Below, piece by piece: positions 53,140-63,524 of a stretch of 64,000 bases of DNA (its first letter is position 1; every line of letters begins with the position of its first letter). The translations under genes were made by a program, and so were the position numbers. The stretch is taken from assembly GCF_900453105.1 (NCBI RefSeq), contig NZ_UGPW01000001.1:1736001-1800000 (forward strand), given 5' to 3'. The notes below the pieces were generated by a model. That model was not told the origin of the DNA. It saw only the letters and a list, made by a program, of their open reading frames with translations, and searched no databases. This DNA is from Moraxella ovis. GTDB taxonomy: Bacteria > Pseudomonadota > Gammaproteobacteria > Pseudomonadales > Moraxellaceae.

Positions 53140-53859
53140 ATGACTTTCATTTCATTTTACGACCTCTCACCAGACCTTGCACTTAATCAGAGTGACAACA
53201 AAAATCACGTTTTCAATCTTTGGCAAAATCTATTCAAGTTGCTGTCAGATCAAGATGACATCAAAAAAATCACCCAAAATTTCACCGTCAGAGACTTAGG
53301 CAATTTTCGTGACACATGGCAGAATATCGATCATAACGATGATGATGCACTGACAGATTGGCTTATAAAACTATTCAACAAAATGTTTGATCAAAAAAAC
53401 ATTGATATCATGCCAACCATACTGGTGCGAGGCGAAAACGAACCCGAATATTTCCCAAGCGAAGCAGGAAGCCCTGCACGCATTGAATTTGCCCATGGAT
53501 TCTTTGCCAGCGCCTTGCATGAGATCAGCCATTGGTGTATCGCAGGCAAGCATCGACGCACACTTAATGATTTTGGCTATTGGTATGAATCTGACGGCCG
53601 TGATGAGCAGACTCAAGCCATCTTTGAACAAGTAGAAATCAAACCGCAGGCGATAGAATGCCTACTCAACCAAGCCTGTGGGCGATATTTTTATGTATCG
53701 CAGGATAATCTAAACGCTGATTTTGATACAACAAAAAGTACTTTTGCCCATGATGTGTATGAGCGGGCCAATCAATATCTTAACCATCCAGACAAGCTAC
53801 CAAGAGATGCTCGTCGGCTTATATGGTTGTTTTTAATAATCTGTCAAAAATTTCAATGA
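53140..53859 (+). CDS. epmC: Elongation factor P hydroxylase EpmC
   Basis: A 239-residue EpmC-type protein from MTFISFYDLS. The metal-binding HEISHW places H127, E128 and H131. Nearby LVRGENEPEYFPSEAGSPARIEFAHGFFASALHE and WYESDGRDEQTQ are family features. EpmC hydroxylates the beta-lysyl-lysine on EF-P made by EpmA and EpmB, which are not encoded here. A longer in-frame reading overlaps yceD on the other strand and is rejected. Confidence 0.88.
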   Translation: MTFISFYDLSPDLALNQSDNKNHVFNLWQNLFKLLSDQDDIKKITQNFTVRDLGNFRDTWQNIDHNDDDALTDWLIKLFNKMFDQKNIDIMPTILVRGENEPEYFPSEAGSPARIEFAHGFFASALHEISHWCIAGKHRRTLNDFGYWYESDGRDEQTQAIFEQVEIKPQAIECLLNQACGRYFYVSQDNLNADFDTTKSTFAHDVYERANQYLNHPDKLPRDARRLIWLFLIICQKFQ

Positions 53860-53879
53860 CCCAATCAAAAAGGACAGCC

Positions 53880-54414
53880 ATGAATACAATTTATCCACAT
53901 CCAGAAAACCCTCAGCCAAGACTACTAGAGCAAATTAAACAAGCACTCCAAAACGGGCAGATCGTCGCATACCCTACCGAAATCGGCTACATGCTATTAA
54001 CGCACATCTCTGCTAAAGATGCATTGGCAAAGGTTTTAAAAATACCCACCGTTAAACAAAAAGATCAGCAATGCATCAACCTATGCCGACATTAACGACG
54101 AACAGTTCCGCATCATCAAAAACAGCAGTCAAGGGAATCAATTCATCCTACCGTCTAGCAAACAAACACCCAAATACCTTATAAATCCAAAAAATAAAAA
54201 CATCGGTATTTATATCACGGCATATGAGCCATTGCTGGCATTGCTTGAATTACTTGACGATGCAGTGGTTATTCATGAACTTGATAATGAAACCATAGAA
54301 GTAAGCTCACCTTATGACATTGAGGATCTACCAGATGGTCAAATTGATGTGTTGGCTAATGTTGATGTCATTAATACAATAGATCATGAGGTATTAGATC
54401 TTTCTGACTTATAG
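53880..54414 (+). pseudogene. YciO-like Sua5/YrdC-domain gene, frameshifted
   Basis: The ATG at 53880 follows AAAAGGACAGCC and opens MNTIYPHPENPQPRLLEQIKQAL, then VAYPTEIGYMLL, a YrdC-type start. The frame ends at 54095 after INLCRH. The next frame continues the homology from about 54085 (ADINDEQFRIIKNSS, FILPSSK, KYLINPKNKNIGIYI) to a stop at 54414. Loss of two bases (TGCGCCGAC to TGCCGAC near 54084-54090) would explain it. YciO-type proteins are related to the threonylcarbamoyl-AMP synthase TsaC/Sua5 but are not essential. The essential one must be elsewhere. Confidence 0.8.
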
Positions 54415-54427
54415 GTTTTAGGAAAAT

Positions 54428-54458
54428 AAAAAAACCCCGATAGGAATCGGGGTTTTAT
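54428..54458. terminator. Bidirectional terminator between yciO remnant and rplQ
   Basis: AAAACCCCGAT/ATCGGGGTTTT arms around a short loop; ends the alpha operon on the minus strand. Confidence 0.88.
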
Positions 54459-54478
54459 TGAGTCTAAATCACCATAAA

Positions 54479-54838
54479 TTATGGGCGATCTACCAACTCA
54501 ACGTAAGCCATCGGTGCGTTATCGCCATCGCGATAGCCACACTTGATGATGCGCAGGTAGCCACCTGGGCGAGTTTGGTAACGAGGACCAAGTTCGTTGA
54601 ATAATTTACCAACGATAGCCTTGTTACGAGTGCGGTCAAACGCCAAACGGCGGTTGGCAACGCTGTCTTCTTTTGCCAAAGTGATCAAAGGCTCAGCTAC
54701 ACGGCGTAGCTCTTTTGCTTTAACCAAAGTGGTTTTTATTAGCTCATGTTCAAACAGAGAGTTAGTCATGTTTTGGAACATTGCCTTACGATGGCTGCTG
54801 GTGCGACCCAGCTTAACGCCACTGTTACGATGTCGCAT
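54479..54838 (-). CDS. rplQ: 50S ribosomal protein L17
   Basis: A 119-residue L17 starting [20 protein letters not shown], with the ETFxELIKTT-like [19 protein letters not shown] region. Last gene of the alpha operon, 17 bases after rpoA. Confidence 0.98.
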   Translation of the reverse strand: MRHRNSGVKLGRTSSHRKAMFQNMTNSLFEHELIKTTLVKAKELRRVAEPLITLAKEDSVANRRLAFDRTRNKAIVGKLFNELGPRYQTRPGGYLRIIKCGYRDGDNAPMAYVELVDRP

Positions 54839-54855
54839 GGTCAGTATCCTTTAAA

Positions 54856-55860
54856 TTAACGGCTACGATAAGAAAAGCGATCATCAACTCGTAGGTCGCT
54901 TGGTGGCCAAGTTTCTAAGCGCATTCCAAGTTCAAGACCTTTAGATGCAAGAACATCTTTAATTTCAGTCAATGACTTCTTACCAAGATTTGGAGTTTTA
55001 AGCAGTTCAGTTTCAGAACGTTGTACCAAATCGCCAATATAATAAATGTTTTCAGCTTTCAAGCAGTTTGCTGAGCGAACCGTTAGTTCAAGATCATCCA
55101 CTGGACGTAGCAGCACAGGATCAATCTCTTCTTTTTCTTTGACAGGCTCAACCACTTCCTCAGCTTCCAAATCAACAAAGATTGCGATTTGCTGTTGAAG
55201 AATAGTTGCTGCTTTACGAATCGCTTCTTCAGGGTCAATCGTACCGTTAGTTTCAAGCTCAATAATTAGCTTGTCAAGATCGGTACGCTGCTCAACACGA
55301 GCATTCTCAACATCATATGCCACACGTAGAATTGGGCTAAAGCTTGCATCAAGTTTTAGACGACCAATTGCTTTTGAGCTAGCATCTTCACGACGTTGAT
55401 TGGCAGGCTCGTAGCCACGACCAGTTACGACACGTAGGCGCATTTTTAGATGGCCACGGTCACTTAATGTACCAAGCACCAATTCAGGATTAGCGATTTC
55501 TACATTATGTGGCAACTCTAGGTCGGCAGCAGTAACAATACCTGCGCCCTGCTTATCCAAAGTCAAATATGCTTCATTCTGATCGTGCAAAGTGATTGCT
55601 AAACCTTTCAGGTTTAATAGCAAATCCATCACGTCTTCTTGCAGACCTTCAAGTGTTGAATACTCATGATCAACACCTTCAATCTCTGCTTCGATGACGG
55701 CAGCGCCAGACAATGAAGAAAGCAAGATGCGGCGAAGAGCATTACCTAGCGTATGCCCAAAGCCACGTTCTAACGGCTCGAGCGTGACCTTAGCAGTCGT
55801 TTCATTAACCGCATCTACGTGAATGGTGCTAGGTGTTAGAAACTCAGTTGCATTTGTCAT
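54856..55860 (-). CDS. rpoA: RNA polymerase alpha subunit
   Basis: A 334-residue alpha subunit. The N-terminal dimerisation domain has [23 protein letters not shown], followed by a linker rich in Glu/Val. The C-terminal domain (about 250-330) has [36 protein letters not shown], which contacts UP elements and activators. Lies between rpsD and rplQ, as expected. Confidence 0.98.
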   Translation of the reverse strand: MTNATEFLTPSTIHVDAVNETTAKVTLEPLERGFGHTLGNALRRILLSSLSGAAVIEAEIEGVDHEYSTLEGLQEDVMDLLLNLKGLAITLHDQNEAYLTLDKQGAGIVTAADLELPHNVEIANPELVLGTLSDRGHLKMRLRVVTGRGYEPANQRREDASSKAIGRLKLDASFSPILRVAYDVENARVEQRTDLDKLIIELETNGTIDPEEAIRKAATILQQQIAIFVDLEAEEVVEPVKEKEEIDPVLLRPVDDLELTVRSANCLKAENIYYIGDLVQRSETELLKTPNLGKKSLTEIKDVLASKGLELGMRLETWPPSDLRVDDRFSYRSR

Positions 55861-55886
55861 AGTGTCACCTCGATGGTTAATTCGGA

Positions 55887-56528
55887 TTATTTAGAATATA
55901 GCTCAACAATCAAGCTTTCGTTGATTTCAGCAGGTAGTTCACTACGTTCTGGAGCAGTCTTGAAAGTACCTTGAAGTTTGCTGTGATCAACTTCTAGCCA
56001 TTCTGGAATACCACGTTGTGTCGCTAGCTCAACAGCGTTTTTAATACGTAGTTGTTCTTTAGATTTCTCATGAACAGCAATTACGTCGCCATCTTGAACT
56101 TGGATTGAAGGAATGTTCACACGAACAAACTCATCACGACCTGCTTTCTTAAGCAAAATTGAGCGGTGGCTAACCAACTGACGTGCTTCTGCACGAGTAG
56201 CACCAAAACCCATACGATAAACAACGTTATCCAAACGACGCTCTAGCATACCAAGTAGGTTTTCACCTGTTGCGCCACGCATACGAGCAGCTTCTTTATA
56301 GTAGTTAGAGAATTGACGCTCAAGTACACCGTACATACGTTTTACTTTTTGCTTTTCACGAAGCTGTGAAGCGTATTCAGAAGTTTTGTTTTGGCTGTTG
56401 CCATGCTGACCAGGCGCACGACTTGCTTTTTTAGTTTTCACATCATAAGGCTTAACGCCTGATTTTAGTTGCAGGTCAGTACCTTCACGACGTGACAATT
56501 TTAGTTTTGGACCAATATAACGGGCCAT
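55887..56528 (-). CDS. rpsD: 30S ribosomal protein S4
   Basis: A 213-residue S4, slightly longer than the 206 of E. coli. Starts [19 protein letters not shown] and carries the S4 RNA-binding domain with [27 protein letters not shown]. In many bacteria S4 represses the alpha operon by binding near rpsM; hairpins in the rpsM leader here are candidates for that. Confidence 0.98.
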   Translation of the reverse strand: MARYIGPKLKLSRREGTDLQLKSGVKPYDVKTKKASRAPGQHGNSQNKTSEYASQLREKQKVKRMYGVLERQFSNYYKEAARMRGATGENLLGMLERRLDNVVYRMGFGATRAEARQLVSHRSILLKKAGRDEFVRVNIPSIQVQDGDVIAVHEKSKEQLRIKNAVELATQRGIPEWLEVDHSKLQGTFKTAPERSELPAEINESLIVELYSK

Positions 56529-56540
56529 GTGTCTTTCTCC

Positions 56541-56933
56541 TTAAACGCGGCGCTTCTTAGGTGGGCGGCAGCCGTTGTGTGGAATTGGTGTTACATCGCT
56601 GATGCTGTTAATTTTATAACCCAATGCACCTAATGCACGAACCGCAGACTCACGACCTGGTCCTGGACCTTTAACCAAGACATCAACATTTTTTACGCCG
56701 TAGGTTTCTTGAGCTGCTTTGCCAGCAACTTCAGCAGCAACCTGTGCAGCGAAAGGCGTTGATTTACGTGAACCACGGAAGCCTTGTCCACCTGAGGTGG
56801 CCCAAGCCAATGCATTACCTTGACGATCGGTAATGGTTACAATGGTGTTATTAAAAGACGCATGAATATGGGCGATACCTTCAGATACCGAACGACGTGC
56901 CACTTTTTTGCGGCTACGAGTGTCTTTTGCCAT
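56541..56933 (-). CDS. rpsK: 30S ribosomal protein S11
   Basis: A 130-residue S11 with [43 protein letters not shown] and the C-terminal [18 protein letters not shown]. Twelve bases from rpsD. Confidence 0.98.
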   Translation of the reverse strand: MAKDTRSRKKVARRSVSEGIAHIHASFNNTIVTITDRQGNALAWATSGGQGFRGSRKSTPFAAQVAAEVAGKAAQETYGVKNVDVLVKGPGPGRESAVRALGALGYKINSISDVTPIPHNGCRPPKKRRV

Positions 56934-56953
56934 CTTTTAGCTTCCTAAATTAG

Positions 56954-57310
56954 TTACTTTTTAATTGCTTTGCGTGGACCTTTACGGGTACGCGCGTTAG
57001 TTTTTGTACGTTGACCATTTACAGGTAGACCACGACGGTGGCGAAGACCACGGTAGCAACCCAAATCGACCAAACGCTTGATGTTCATTGAAATTTCGCG
57101 GCGAAGGTCACCTTCGGTAGCGTAATTTGCAACTTCTGCACGGACAGCATCTAGCTGTGCATCATCTAACTGACCAATTTTGGTAGTTTCGTTGATACCA
57201 ACAGCAGCAAGAATTTGCTTAGCGGTAGTACGACCGATACCAAAAATATAAGTTAGTGAAATCACTGCGTGTTTGTTGTCCGGAATGTTTACACCGGCAA
57301 TACGAGCCAT
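56954..57310 (-). CDS. rpsM: 30S ribosomal protein S13
   Basis: A 118-residue S13. The true start is [14 protein letters not shown] at 57310 (GGAGAGAAATC upstream), not the longer reading. It has the C-terminal [25 protein letters not shown]. First gene of the alpha operon, after a 130-base gap from rpmJ that contains two hairpins. Confidence 0.97.
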   Translation of the reverse strand: MARIAGVNIPDNKHAVISLTYIFGIGRTTAKQILAAVGINETTKIGQLDDAQLDAVRAEVANYATEGDLRREISMNIKRLVDLGCYRGLRHRRGLPVNGQRTKTNARTRKGPRKAIKK

Positions 57311-57360
57311 TGATTTCTCTCCATTAGCACAAATGCATGGCATTTGCTAAGTTTACTCTA

Positions 57361-57414
57361 CTGTTGTAAATAACAACAGCATGGAAAGTAGCGGATAATA
57401 CATTATCCGCTACT
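57361..57414 (-). promoter_or_regulatory. Two hairpins in the rpsM leader (candidate S4-responsive region)
   Basis: One hairpin has 13-base perfectly complementary arms (AGTAGCGGATAAT at 57387-57399, complement at 57402-57414). The second has CTGTTGT/ACAACAG arms around a 5-base loop (57361-57379). No good T-run follows, so they are not an ordinary terminator. E. coli controls its alpha operon through an S4-binding mRNA structure at this same position; equivalence here is inference. Confidence 0.45.
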
Positions 57415-57439
57415 AATTTGCAAGTATTAATTTGTAAAA

Positions 57440-57556
57440 TTAACCTTGACGTTGTTTGTGGCGCGGTTCTGAACTGCAGATTACAAGAACTTTGCCTTTG
57501 CGACGAACGATTTTACAGCTGCCGCAAATCTTTTTAACTGATGCTTGAACTTTCAT
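57440..57556 (-). CDS. rpmJ: 50S ribosomal protein L36
   Basis: A 38-residue L36, too short for most gene callers' limits: it begins [15 protein letters not shown] and ends PRHKQRQG. Zinc-ribbon residues include CGSC and a later ICSSEPRH. It follows secY by 22 bases, the usual order at the spc/alpha junction. Confidence 0.96.
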   Translation of the reverse strand: MKVQASVKKICGSCKIVRRKGKVLVICSSEPRHKQRQG

Positions 57557-57578
57557 GTCATGCTCCTATGATGCACCA

Positions 57579-58925
57579 TTAGTTATTTAGTGCTTTAATT
57601 AACGTTTGATCATGATATTGATGGGTCATCAAGTGTGCTTGAATTTGTGCAATAAAATCCATCAATACAACTACCATGATCAACAAAGAGGTACCACCTA
57701 AAGGCAAGGCTTGATTACCAAACCATGACTGTACAACCATTGGCATCAAGCAGATGATCGCCATGTACATGGCACCAATGAAAGTTAGGCGATTTAAAAC
57801 AAAGTCTAAGTAACGTTTTGTCTGTTGTCCAGGGCGAATGCCAGGGATGTAAGCGCCGCTACGCTTTAGGTTCTCAGCCACTTCTTTTGGGTTAAACATT
57901 AAAGCTGTATAGAAATAACAGAAGAAAATGATTAGTGCACCAAAAATTAAAAGATACAACGGCTGACCTGGCTGCAACACCAAAGTCATATTTTGAATGA
58001 TGCTTTGGAAAGTCGTTGGATTCTCAGTTGGTACTGATAAATGGCCAAGACTGGCTGGCAGCATAAGCAAAGAGCTGGCAAAAATAGCTGGAATAACACC
58101 TGCCATATTAATTTTTAACGGCAAGTGAGATTGCTGCTGCGCATAAACCTTACGACCCTCTTGCTGCTTTTGAGCATAGTTGACAGGCACACGACGCTGA
58201 GCTCGCTCAATGAATACAATCGCTGCAGTAACAGCAACACCCAAAAGGATAAAGATAAATGAAGTTAATAGCTCTTTACTACCGCCTGTACTGCTGGCAA
58301 ACATACCACCAATCATTCCTGGTGCACTCGCTACAATACTCGCAAGGATTAGCATTGAGATGCCATTACCAATGCCACGCTCAGTAATTTGCTCACCAAG
58401 CCACATTAAGAACATGGCACCAGCGACTAAGGAAGTAACTGCAGGAATATAAAAACTTAATCCTGTAGAAAGGGTTAGGTTTTGTGAAATAAGACCTGCA
58501 GACATACCAATCGCTTGTACGAATGCAAGGGCTAAAGCACCTTGACGAGTGTACTTATTAAGCGTTCTACGCCCTGCCTCGCCCTCTTTTTTGAGTGCCT
58601 CTAAGGATGGAACCACCACCGACATCATCTGCACCACAATCGATGCTGAAATGTATGGCATGATACCTAAAGCCATGATCGACATACGCTCAAGTGAACC
58701 ACCTGAGAACATGTTAAACATACCTAAAAAGGTATTCTCGCCAGCTTTAAAGAATTCTGCCAAACGGATCGGGTTCATCCCAGGCACAGGAATGTGCGAC
58801 CCTAGACGGTAAACAATCAACGCCCCAATTAAAAAGAGCATACGATTCCATAATTCATCATATTTACGAATAAATACGAATGGATTTAATGGAATGCCTG
58901 ATTTAGACGCTGATTGCTTTGACAC
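57579..58925 (-). CDS. secY: Protein translocase subunit SecY
   Basis: A 448-residue ten-helix channel protein of the Sec translocon. The start is taken as the GTG at 58925, seven bases after GAGGAG at the end of rplO. The longer frame runs back into rplO with no ribosome site. It has YRLGSHIPVPGMN, MFSGGSLERMSIMALGIMPYISASIV and the cytoplasmic loop RPGQQTKRYLDFVLNRLTFIGA. The neighbours rplO and rpmJ are standard. Confidence 0.96.
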   Translation of the reverse strand: MSKQSASKSGIPLNPFVFIRKYDELWNRMLFLIGALIVYRLGSHIPVPGMNPIRLAEFFKAGENTFLGMFNMFSGGSLERMSIMALGIMPYISASIVVQMMSVVVPSLEALKKEGEAGRRTLNKYTRQGALALAFVQAIGMSAGLISQNLTLSTGLSFYIPAVTSLVAGAMFLMWLGEQITERGIGNGISMLILASIVASAPGMIGGMFASSTGGSKELLTSFIFILLGVAVTAAIVFIERAQRRVPVNYAQKQQEGRKVYAQQQSHLPLKINMAGVIPAIFASSLLMLPASLGHLSVPTENPTTFQSIIQNMTLVLQPGQPLYLLIFGALIIFFCYFYTALMFNPKEVAENLKRSGAYIPGIRPGQQTKRYLDFVLNRLTFIGAMYMAIICLMPMVVQSWFGNQALPLGGTSLLIMVVVLMDFIAQIQAHLMTHQYHDQTLIKALNN

Positions 58926-58929
58926 GACA

Positions 58930-59370
58930 TTACTCCTCGACACTACCGCCGGCAGCTTCGATTGCTTGTTTTGCACCTTTAGTTACTTTTACGCCTTTGA
59001 AAGTAAAGGCACGAGTAATTTCACCAGATAGGATGATACGAGCACGCTTCATGTCACCACGAATGATGTTAGCTGCTTTTAGAGACTCAACACTGACAAC
59101 ATCGCCATCAATCTTGTTCAATTCAGAAAGACGTACTTCAGCAGTAGTAAGCGCCATTTGGCTGGTAAAACCAAATTTTGGCAAACGGCGATAGATAGGC
59201 ATTTGACCGCCTTCAAAACCTGCTGGGATGCTTGAGCCTGAACGTGAAGTTTGACCTTTAATACCACGGCCACCAGTCTTACCTAGACCAGAACCGATAC
59301 CACGGCCGCGGCGCTGAGCTGTCCTTTTTGCACCCAATGCTGGTGCAAGTTCATTTAAACGAAGACCCAT
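58930..59370 (-). CDS. rplO: 50S ribosomal protein L15
   Basis: A 146-residue L15 starting [40 protein letters not shown]. Its ATG overlaps the rpmD stop (TAATG). Ends in VEE just before secY. Confidence 0.98.
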   Translation of the reverse strand: MGLRLNELAPALGAKRTAQRRGRGIGSGLGKTGGRGIKGQTSRSGSSIPAGFEGGQMPIYRRLPKFGFTSQMALTTAEVRLSELNKIDGDVVSVESLKAANIIRGDMKRARIILSGEITRAFTFKGVKVTKGAKQAIEAAGGSVEE

Positions 59371-59549
59371 TACGCTTCCTCCACCTTGACCATGTAATTT
59401 ACACGATTTACCATACCGCGAACTGAAGGAGTATCTTCAACTTCTACGGTATGACCAATACGACGTAGCCCTAGGCCTTTTAGACAAGCTTTGTGGCTTG
59501 CTAAGCGATGGCTACTCGATTTTACTTGAGTAACTTTGATTGTTTTCAT
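59370..59549 (-). CDS. rpmD: 50S ribosomal protein L30
   Basis: A 59-residue L30, short enough to be missed: [20 protein letters not shown] at the start, [28 protein letters not shown] in the middle. Lies between rpsE and rplO in the normal spc order. Confidence 0.97.
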   Translation of the reverse strand: MKTIKVTQVKSSSHRLASHKACLKGLGLRRIGHTVEVEDTPSVRGMVNRVNYMVKVEEA

Positions 59550-59566
59550 CGTAACTTACCTACTTC

Positions 59567-60064
59567 TTAGCCCAAAATTTCTTCTACAGATTTGCCACGT
59601 TTCGCTGCAACTTGATCAGGAGAAACCATGTCACGAAGACCCTTGAAAGTTGCTTGTACAACGTTAGCTGCATTGGTTGAGCCGTAGCATTTTGCTAATA
59701 CGTTTTGAACGCCAGCAACTTCAAGAACAGCACGCATTGCACCACCAGCAATTACACCAGTACCTTCTGAGGCAGGTTGCATATATACTTTTGATGCGCC
59801 ATGACGAGCATTGATTGGGTGTTGTAGTGTGTGACCAGCTAGCTCAACAGTAATCATGTTGCGCTTAGCAGCTTCAAGAGCTTTTTGGATAGCAGCAGGC
59901 ACTTCACGTGCTTTACCACGACCAAAACCTACACGACCATTACCATCACCAACAACTGTCAATGCGGTGAAAGAGAAGATACGACCGCCTTTAACAACTT
60001 TTGCAACACGGTCAACGGCAACCAATTTTTCCACCAAACCGTCAGTTTGTTCAACTTTTGCCAT
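59567..60064 (-). CDS. rpsE: 30S ribosomal protein S5
   Basis: A 165-residue S5 with the [32 protein letters not shown] region (S5 dsRNA-binding domain) and [21 protein letters not shown]. Two bases after rplR. Confidence 0.98.
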   Translation of the reverse strand: MAKVEQTDGLVEKLVAVDRVAKVVKGGRIFSFTALTVVGDGNGRVGFGRGKAREVPAAIQKALEAAKRNMITVELAGHTLQHPINARHGASKVYMQPASEGTGVIAGGAMRAVLEVAGVQNVLAKCYGSTNAANVVQATFKGLRDMVSPDQVAAKRGKSVEEILG

Positions 60065-60066
60065 GA

Positions 60067-60417
60067 TTAGAACTCCAATCCATTTTCACGAGCAGCGTCA
60101 GCTAGTGCTTTAACACGGCCATGATATTTAAAACCACTACGGTCAAATGCAACCTTAGTGATACCCGCAGCTTTTGCACGCTCTGCAATCAACGCACCAA
60201 CAGCTTTTGCTGCTTCAACGTTACCAGTAGCGCTAGAACGTAGGCTAGCATCAAGAGTTGAAGCTTGAGCAACAACAACACCGCCTGTTGGCGAGATAAC
60301 TTGAGCATAGATATGACGTGGAGTGCGATTCACGGTCAAACGGTTTACACCTAGGTGACGGATGTGTGCACGGGTTTTTTTCGCTCGGCGAAGACGAGCT
60401 GATTTTTTATCGAACAT
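60067..60417 (-). CDS. rplR: 50S ribosomal protein L18
   Basis: A 116-residue L18 with [36 protein letters not shown] and the C-terminal [26 protein letters not shown]. It binds 5S rRNA. Confidence 0.98.
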   Translation of the reverse strand: MFDKKSARLRRAKKTRAHIRHLGVNRLTVNRTPRHIYAQVISPTGGVVVAQASTLDASLRSSATGNVEAAKAVGALIAERAKAAGITKVAFDRSGFKYHGRVKALADAARENGLEF

Positions 60418-60432
60418 GTTTGCTCACCTTAC

Positions 60433-60966
60433 TTATTTTTTCTTAGCTTCTTTACGAAGAACCACTTCATCGCTGTAGCGAACACCTTTACCTTTGTAAG
60501 GCTCTGGTGGACGGAAACTACGAATTTTCGCAGCTGCTTGACCAAGTTTCTGCTTATCGCTTGATTTTAGAACGATTTCAGTTTGGCTTGGGCTTTCTGC
60601 GGTTACACCTTCAGGTAGCGTATATTCGATTGGGTGTGAAAAACCTAGGTTTAGGTTTACTTTATTACCTGCAACTTGTGCACGATAACCAACACCGATA
60701 AGTTGTAGGCGACGCTCAAAACCGTTGCTCACACCTTGAACCATGTTATTGACCAATGCGCGAACTGTGCCGGTATGCATCCACGCTTCTTTGGTATCAG
60801 CAACAGGAGAAAGCGTAACAACACCTTCTTCTTGTTTTAGCTCGACCAAATCATGCAGGCGTAAAGACAAAGAACCATTCTTGCCTTTAACTTCAACCTG
60901 CTGACCGTTCAAAGTAACGCTAGTGCCAGCTGGCAACGTTACTGGGGCTTTAGCCACACGAGACAT
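60433..60966 (-). CDS. rplF: 50S ribosomal protein L6
   Basis: A 177-residue L6 starting [17 protein letters not shown], with the [12 protein letters not shown] region and the C-terminal [16 protein letters not shown] terminator, a promoter and a leader hairpin lie between rpsH and this gene, so it probably heads a separate transcript. Confidence 0.98.
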   Translation of the reverse strand: MSRVAKAPVTLPAGTSVTLNGQQVEVKGKNGSLSLRLHDLVELKQEEGVVTLSPVADTKEAWMHTGTVRALVNNMVQGVSNGFERRLQLIGVGYRAQVAGNKVNLNLGFSHPIEYTLPEGVTAESPSQTEIVLKSSDKQKLGQAAAKIRSFRPPEPYKGKGVRYSDEVVLRKEAKKK

Positions 60967-61024
60967 AGGAATTTCCTTTAATGATAATAAAAACCATCGA
61001 ATTGATGGCAGTGAAACAATGATT

Positions 61025-61054
61025 TTCTAATCAGTATTTGATAGCTAATTAGAA
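61025..61054 (-). promoter_or_regulatory. Leader hairpin upstream of rplF
   Basis: Arms TTCTAATCAG and CTAATTAGAA pair over ten positions (one G-T pair) around a 10-base loop, about 60 bases before the rplF start codon. It lies just after the predicted transcription start. Confidence 0.45.
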
Positions 61055-61063
61055 AAGCACGCT

Positions 61064-61092
61064 ATTATAACAGAAAAAATCCTTGGCGTAAA
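61064..61092 (-). promoter_or_regulatory. Promoter in front of rplF
   Basis: On the minus strand TTTACG (61092-61087) and TATAAT (61069-61064) are 17 bases apart. The -35 overlaps the rpsH terminator loop. It would drive rplF and all following spc genes. Confidence 0.6.
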
Positions 61093-61102
61093 CCAAGGAT
61101 TT
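61074..61102 (-). terminator. Terminator after rpsH, inside the spc operon
   Basis: ATCCTTGG/CCAAGGAT form an 8-bp perfect stem with a 6-base loop, followed by six T on the minus strand, 30 bases after the rpsH stop. Confidence 0.82.
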
Positions 61103-61131
61103 CATCTTTTTGTAATTTAACTAGTTGGATA

Positions 61132-61530
61132 TTAAGCAACTAGCGCAATTACTTCACCACCGATACCAGCGGCACGAGCTGCACGGTCACTCATGATACC
61201 TTTACTGGTAGAGATGATAGCAACACCCAAGCCTTTTTGTACGCTTGGAAGTTCATCTTTGCCACGGTATTGACGTAGACCAGGACGGCTATAACGCTTA
61301 AGTTCAGCGATGACGCCTTTGCCTTGGTAGTATTTCAACTCTATAGTCAAAACTTTTTTACCATTCTCAACTTCGCTTACTTCTGCGCTAGTCACATAAC
61401 CTTCGTCAACCAAGAGGTCAGCGATAGATTTACGTAGCTTAGAAGCAGGCATTGATACTGATGGTTTGTTTCTTGATTGTGCGTTGCGGATGCGGGTTAG
61501 CATATCAGCAACAGGATCTTGCATACTCAT
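61132..61530 (-). CDS. rpsH: 30S ribosomal protein S8
   Basis: A 132-residue S8 starting [18 protein letters not shown] and ending with the [27 protein letters not shown] signature. S8 regulates the spc operon in E. coli. Confidence 0.98.
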   Translation of the reverse strand: MSMQDPVADMLTRIRNAQSRNKPSVSMPASKLRKSIADLLVDEGYVTSAEVSEVENGKKVLTIELKYYQGKGVIAELKRYSRPGLRQYRGKDELPSVQKGLGVAIISTSKGIMSDRAARAAGIGGEVIALVA

Positions 61531-61541
61531 TGCGATACTCC

Positions 61542-61847
61542 TTACCAGCTTGCTTTACGAACGCCAGGTACATCACCTTGCATTACGCGCTCACGTAGTT
61601 TATTACGTGATAAACCAAATTTGCGGAAATAACCATGCGGACGACCAGTTAGGCCACAGCGATTACGCAGGCGCACTGGAGAAGAGTTGCGTGGTAGTGA
61701 TTGAAGTGCTAGCATTGCATCTAGACGATCTTCATCACTTGCATTGATGTCGCTGATTATTGCTTTTAGCTCTGCACGCTTTTCGGCGTACTTAGCAACT
61801 GTTTTTTCGCGCTTTAATTCGCGATTAATCATGCTTTTCTTAGCCAT
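61542..61847 (-). CDS. rpsN: 30S ribosomal protein S14
   Basis: A 101-residue S14, the long zinc-free form, with [20 protein letters not shown] and [28 protein letters not shown]. Confidence 0.98.
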   Translation of the reverse strand: MAKKSMINRELKREKTVAKYAEKRAELKAIISDINASDEDRLDAMLALQSLPRNSSPVRLRNRCGLTGRPHGYFRKFGLSRNKLRERVMQGDVPGVRKASW

Positions 61848-61857
61848 AACGTTTACC

Positions 61858-62394
61858 TTATCTGAATGGGAAGCCGAATGCTTTTAGCAATGCACGACCT
61901 TGATCATCGTTAGCAGCAGTGGTAGTGATGGTAATGTCCAAACCACGGATACGATCGATTTTATCAAAATCAACTTCTGGGAAAACGATCTGCTCTTTGA
62001 TGCCTAGCGAATAGTTGCCACGGCCATCAAATGCTTTTGCTGAAAAACCACGGAAGTCACGAATACGAGGAATCGCAATGGCAATAAGACGATCTAGGAA
62101 TTCGTACATCTGTTCGCCACGTAGTGTAACTTTGCAACCGATTGGCCATTCTTCACGGATTTTGAAGCCTGCCACTGATTTGCGTGCTTTGGTTACTACT
62201 GGTTTTTGACCAGCGATTGCAGTCATGTCTGCTAATGCGCCTTCAAGTAGTTTTTTATCTTGTGCTGCGCCACCAACACCCATGTTTAGGGTGATTTTGG
62301 TGATTCTTGGCACTTGCATAACATTTTCCAAGCCAAGCTCATCTTTGATTTTTTGCTTTAGCTGGTCATTGTATAAAGATTTTAATCTTGCCAT
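61858..62394 (-). CDS. rplE: 50S ribosomal protein L5
   Basis: A 178-residue L5 with [17 protein letters not shown], and [31 protein letters not shown] near the end. Binds 5S rRNA. Confidence 0.98.
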   Translation of the reverse strand: MARLKSLYNDQLKQKIKDELGLENVMQVPRITKITLNMGVGGAAQDKKLLEGALADMTAIAGQKPVVTKARKSVAGFKIREEWPIGCKVTLRGEQMYEFLDRLIAIAIPRIRDFRGFSAKAFDGRGNYSLGIKEQIVFPEVDFDKIDRIRGLDITITTTAANDDQGRALLKAFGFPFR

Positions 62395-62414
62395 TACTAT
62401 ATACCCTTAGTCTC

Positions 62415-62732
62415 TTATGCAGTCGCCACTACTTCACCAGTAGAACGATAGATGCGGACTTTTTTGCCCTCTTCGTTTACTTGGTAAGCAATACGATCTG
62501 CCTTTTGGGTTGCTGCGTTATAAATCGCAACGTTTGAAATATGTAAAAATGCTTCTTGCTTAACGATACCACCTTCTTTACCTAGCATTTGATTAGGTTT
62601 TTGGTGTTTAGTTACAATGTTAATGCCTTCAACTTTTACACGGTCTGCTTTAACCGCCAAAATTGCGCCTTGCTTGCCTTTATCTTTGCCAGCAATCACA
62701 ACCACGGTATCGCCTTTGCGTAACTTTGCCAT
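62415..62732 (-). CDS. rplX: 50S ribosomal protein L24
   Basis: A 105-residue L24 with the KOW motif in [27 protein letters not shown] and [15 protein letters not shown]. Seventeen bases after rplN. Confidence 0.98.
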   Translation of the reverse strand: MAKLRKGDTVVVIAGKDKGKQGAILAVKADRVKVEGINIVTKHQKPNQMLGKEGGIVKQEAFLHISNVAIYNAATQKADRIAYQVNEEGKKVRIYRSTGEVVATA

Positions 62733-62749
62733 AGGATGCCTCTAAAAGG

Positions 62750-63118
62750 TTACAGTACTTCTGGTGCTAGTGAAACAATTTTCATGAATTGTTCACCACG
62801 TAGTTCACGGGTAACAGGTCCAAAAATACGAGTTGCAATCGGGGCTTTGTTATTGTTTAGAATAACTGCCGCGTTGTCATCAAAACGTAGTACAGAACCA
62901 TCTGGACGACGTACGCCTTTTTTGGTACGTACAACGACCGCATTCATCACGTCGCCTTTTTTAACACGACCACGAGGAATGGCTTCTTTAACCGTTACCT
63001 TGATAATGTCGCCAACTGATGCGTAACGACGATGCGAGCCACCCAGTACTTTAATGCACTGTACACGTCTTGCACCACTGTTATCTGCAACTTCCAGCAT
63101 TGTTTCAGTCTGAATCAT
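62750..63118 (-). CDS. rplN: 50S ribosomal protein L14
   Basis: A 122-residue L14. The correct start is [19 protein letters not shown] at 63118; the longer frame reads into the gap. It has [28 protein letters not shown] 133-base gap separates it from rpsQ, so a promoter may lie there. Confidence 0.98.
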   Translation of the reverse strand: MIQTETMLEVADNSGARRVQCIKVLGGSHRRYASVGDIIKVTVKEAIPRGRVKKGDVMNAVVVRTKKGVRRPDGSVLRFDDNAAVILNNNKAPIATRIFGPVTRELRGEQFMKIVSLAPEVL

Positions 63119-63251
63119 CGCATTACTCCATAATAAATAAAGCAATAAAAGCCATTCGCCACTAAATATGCGCCATATTTGCACATATTTAGTGGATGAA
63201 CATCTAAAAAGACGTACATTATACTAGCAAATGACTTTTAATGCAAATAAC

Positions 63252-63524
63252 TTAAATTTTTACCGCAGTCCCAACCACGTCTACTAAAGTCCAAGTTTTG
63301 GTCTTTGAGATAGGACGAGTTTCTTTGATACGAACGATATCGCCTTCTTGACAAACATTGTTCTCGTCATGAGCTTTAAGCTTAGTAGAACGGCGAATTT
63401 GTTTGCCATACACTGGGTGGCGAATTTGGCGCTCAACCAGAACGGTGATAGACTTGTCCATCTTGTTGCTGATTACTTTACCAGTTACAACGCCAACTTC
63501 TTGAGTTTGGGTGTTCTCGCTCAT
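63252..63524 (-). CDS. rpsQ: 30S ribosomal protein S17
   Basis: A 90-residue S17 with [27 protein letters not shown] and [19 protein letters not shown] segments, ending the S10-type cluster. Its start overlaps the rpmC stop by four bases. Confidence 0.98.
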   Translation of the reverse strand: MSENTQTQEVGVVTGKVISNKMDKSITVLVERQIRHPVYGKQIRRSTKLKAHDENNVCQEGDIVRIKETRPISKTKTWTLVDVVGTAVKI

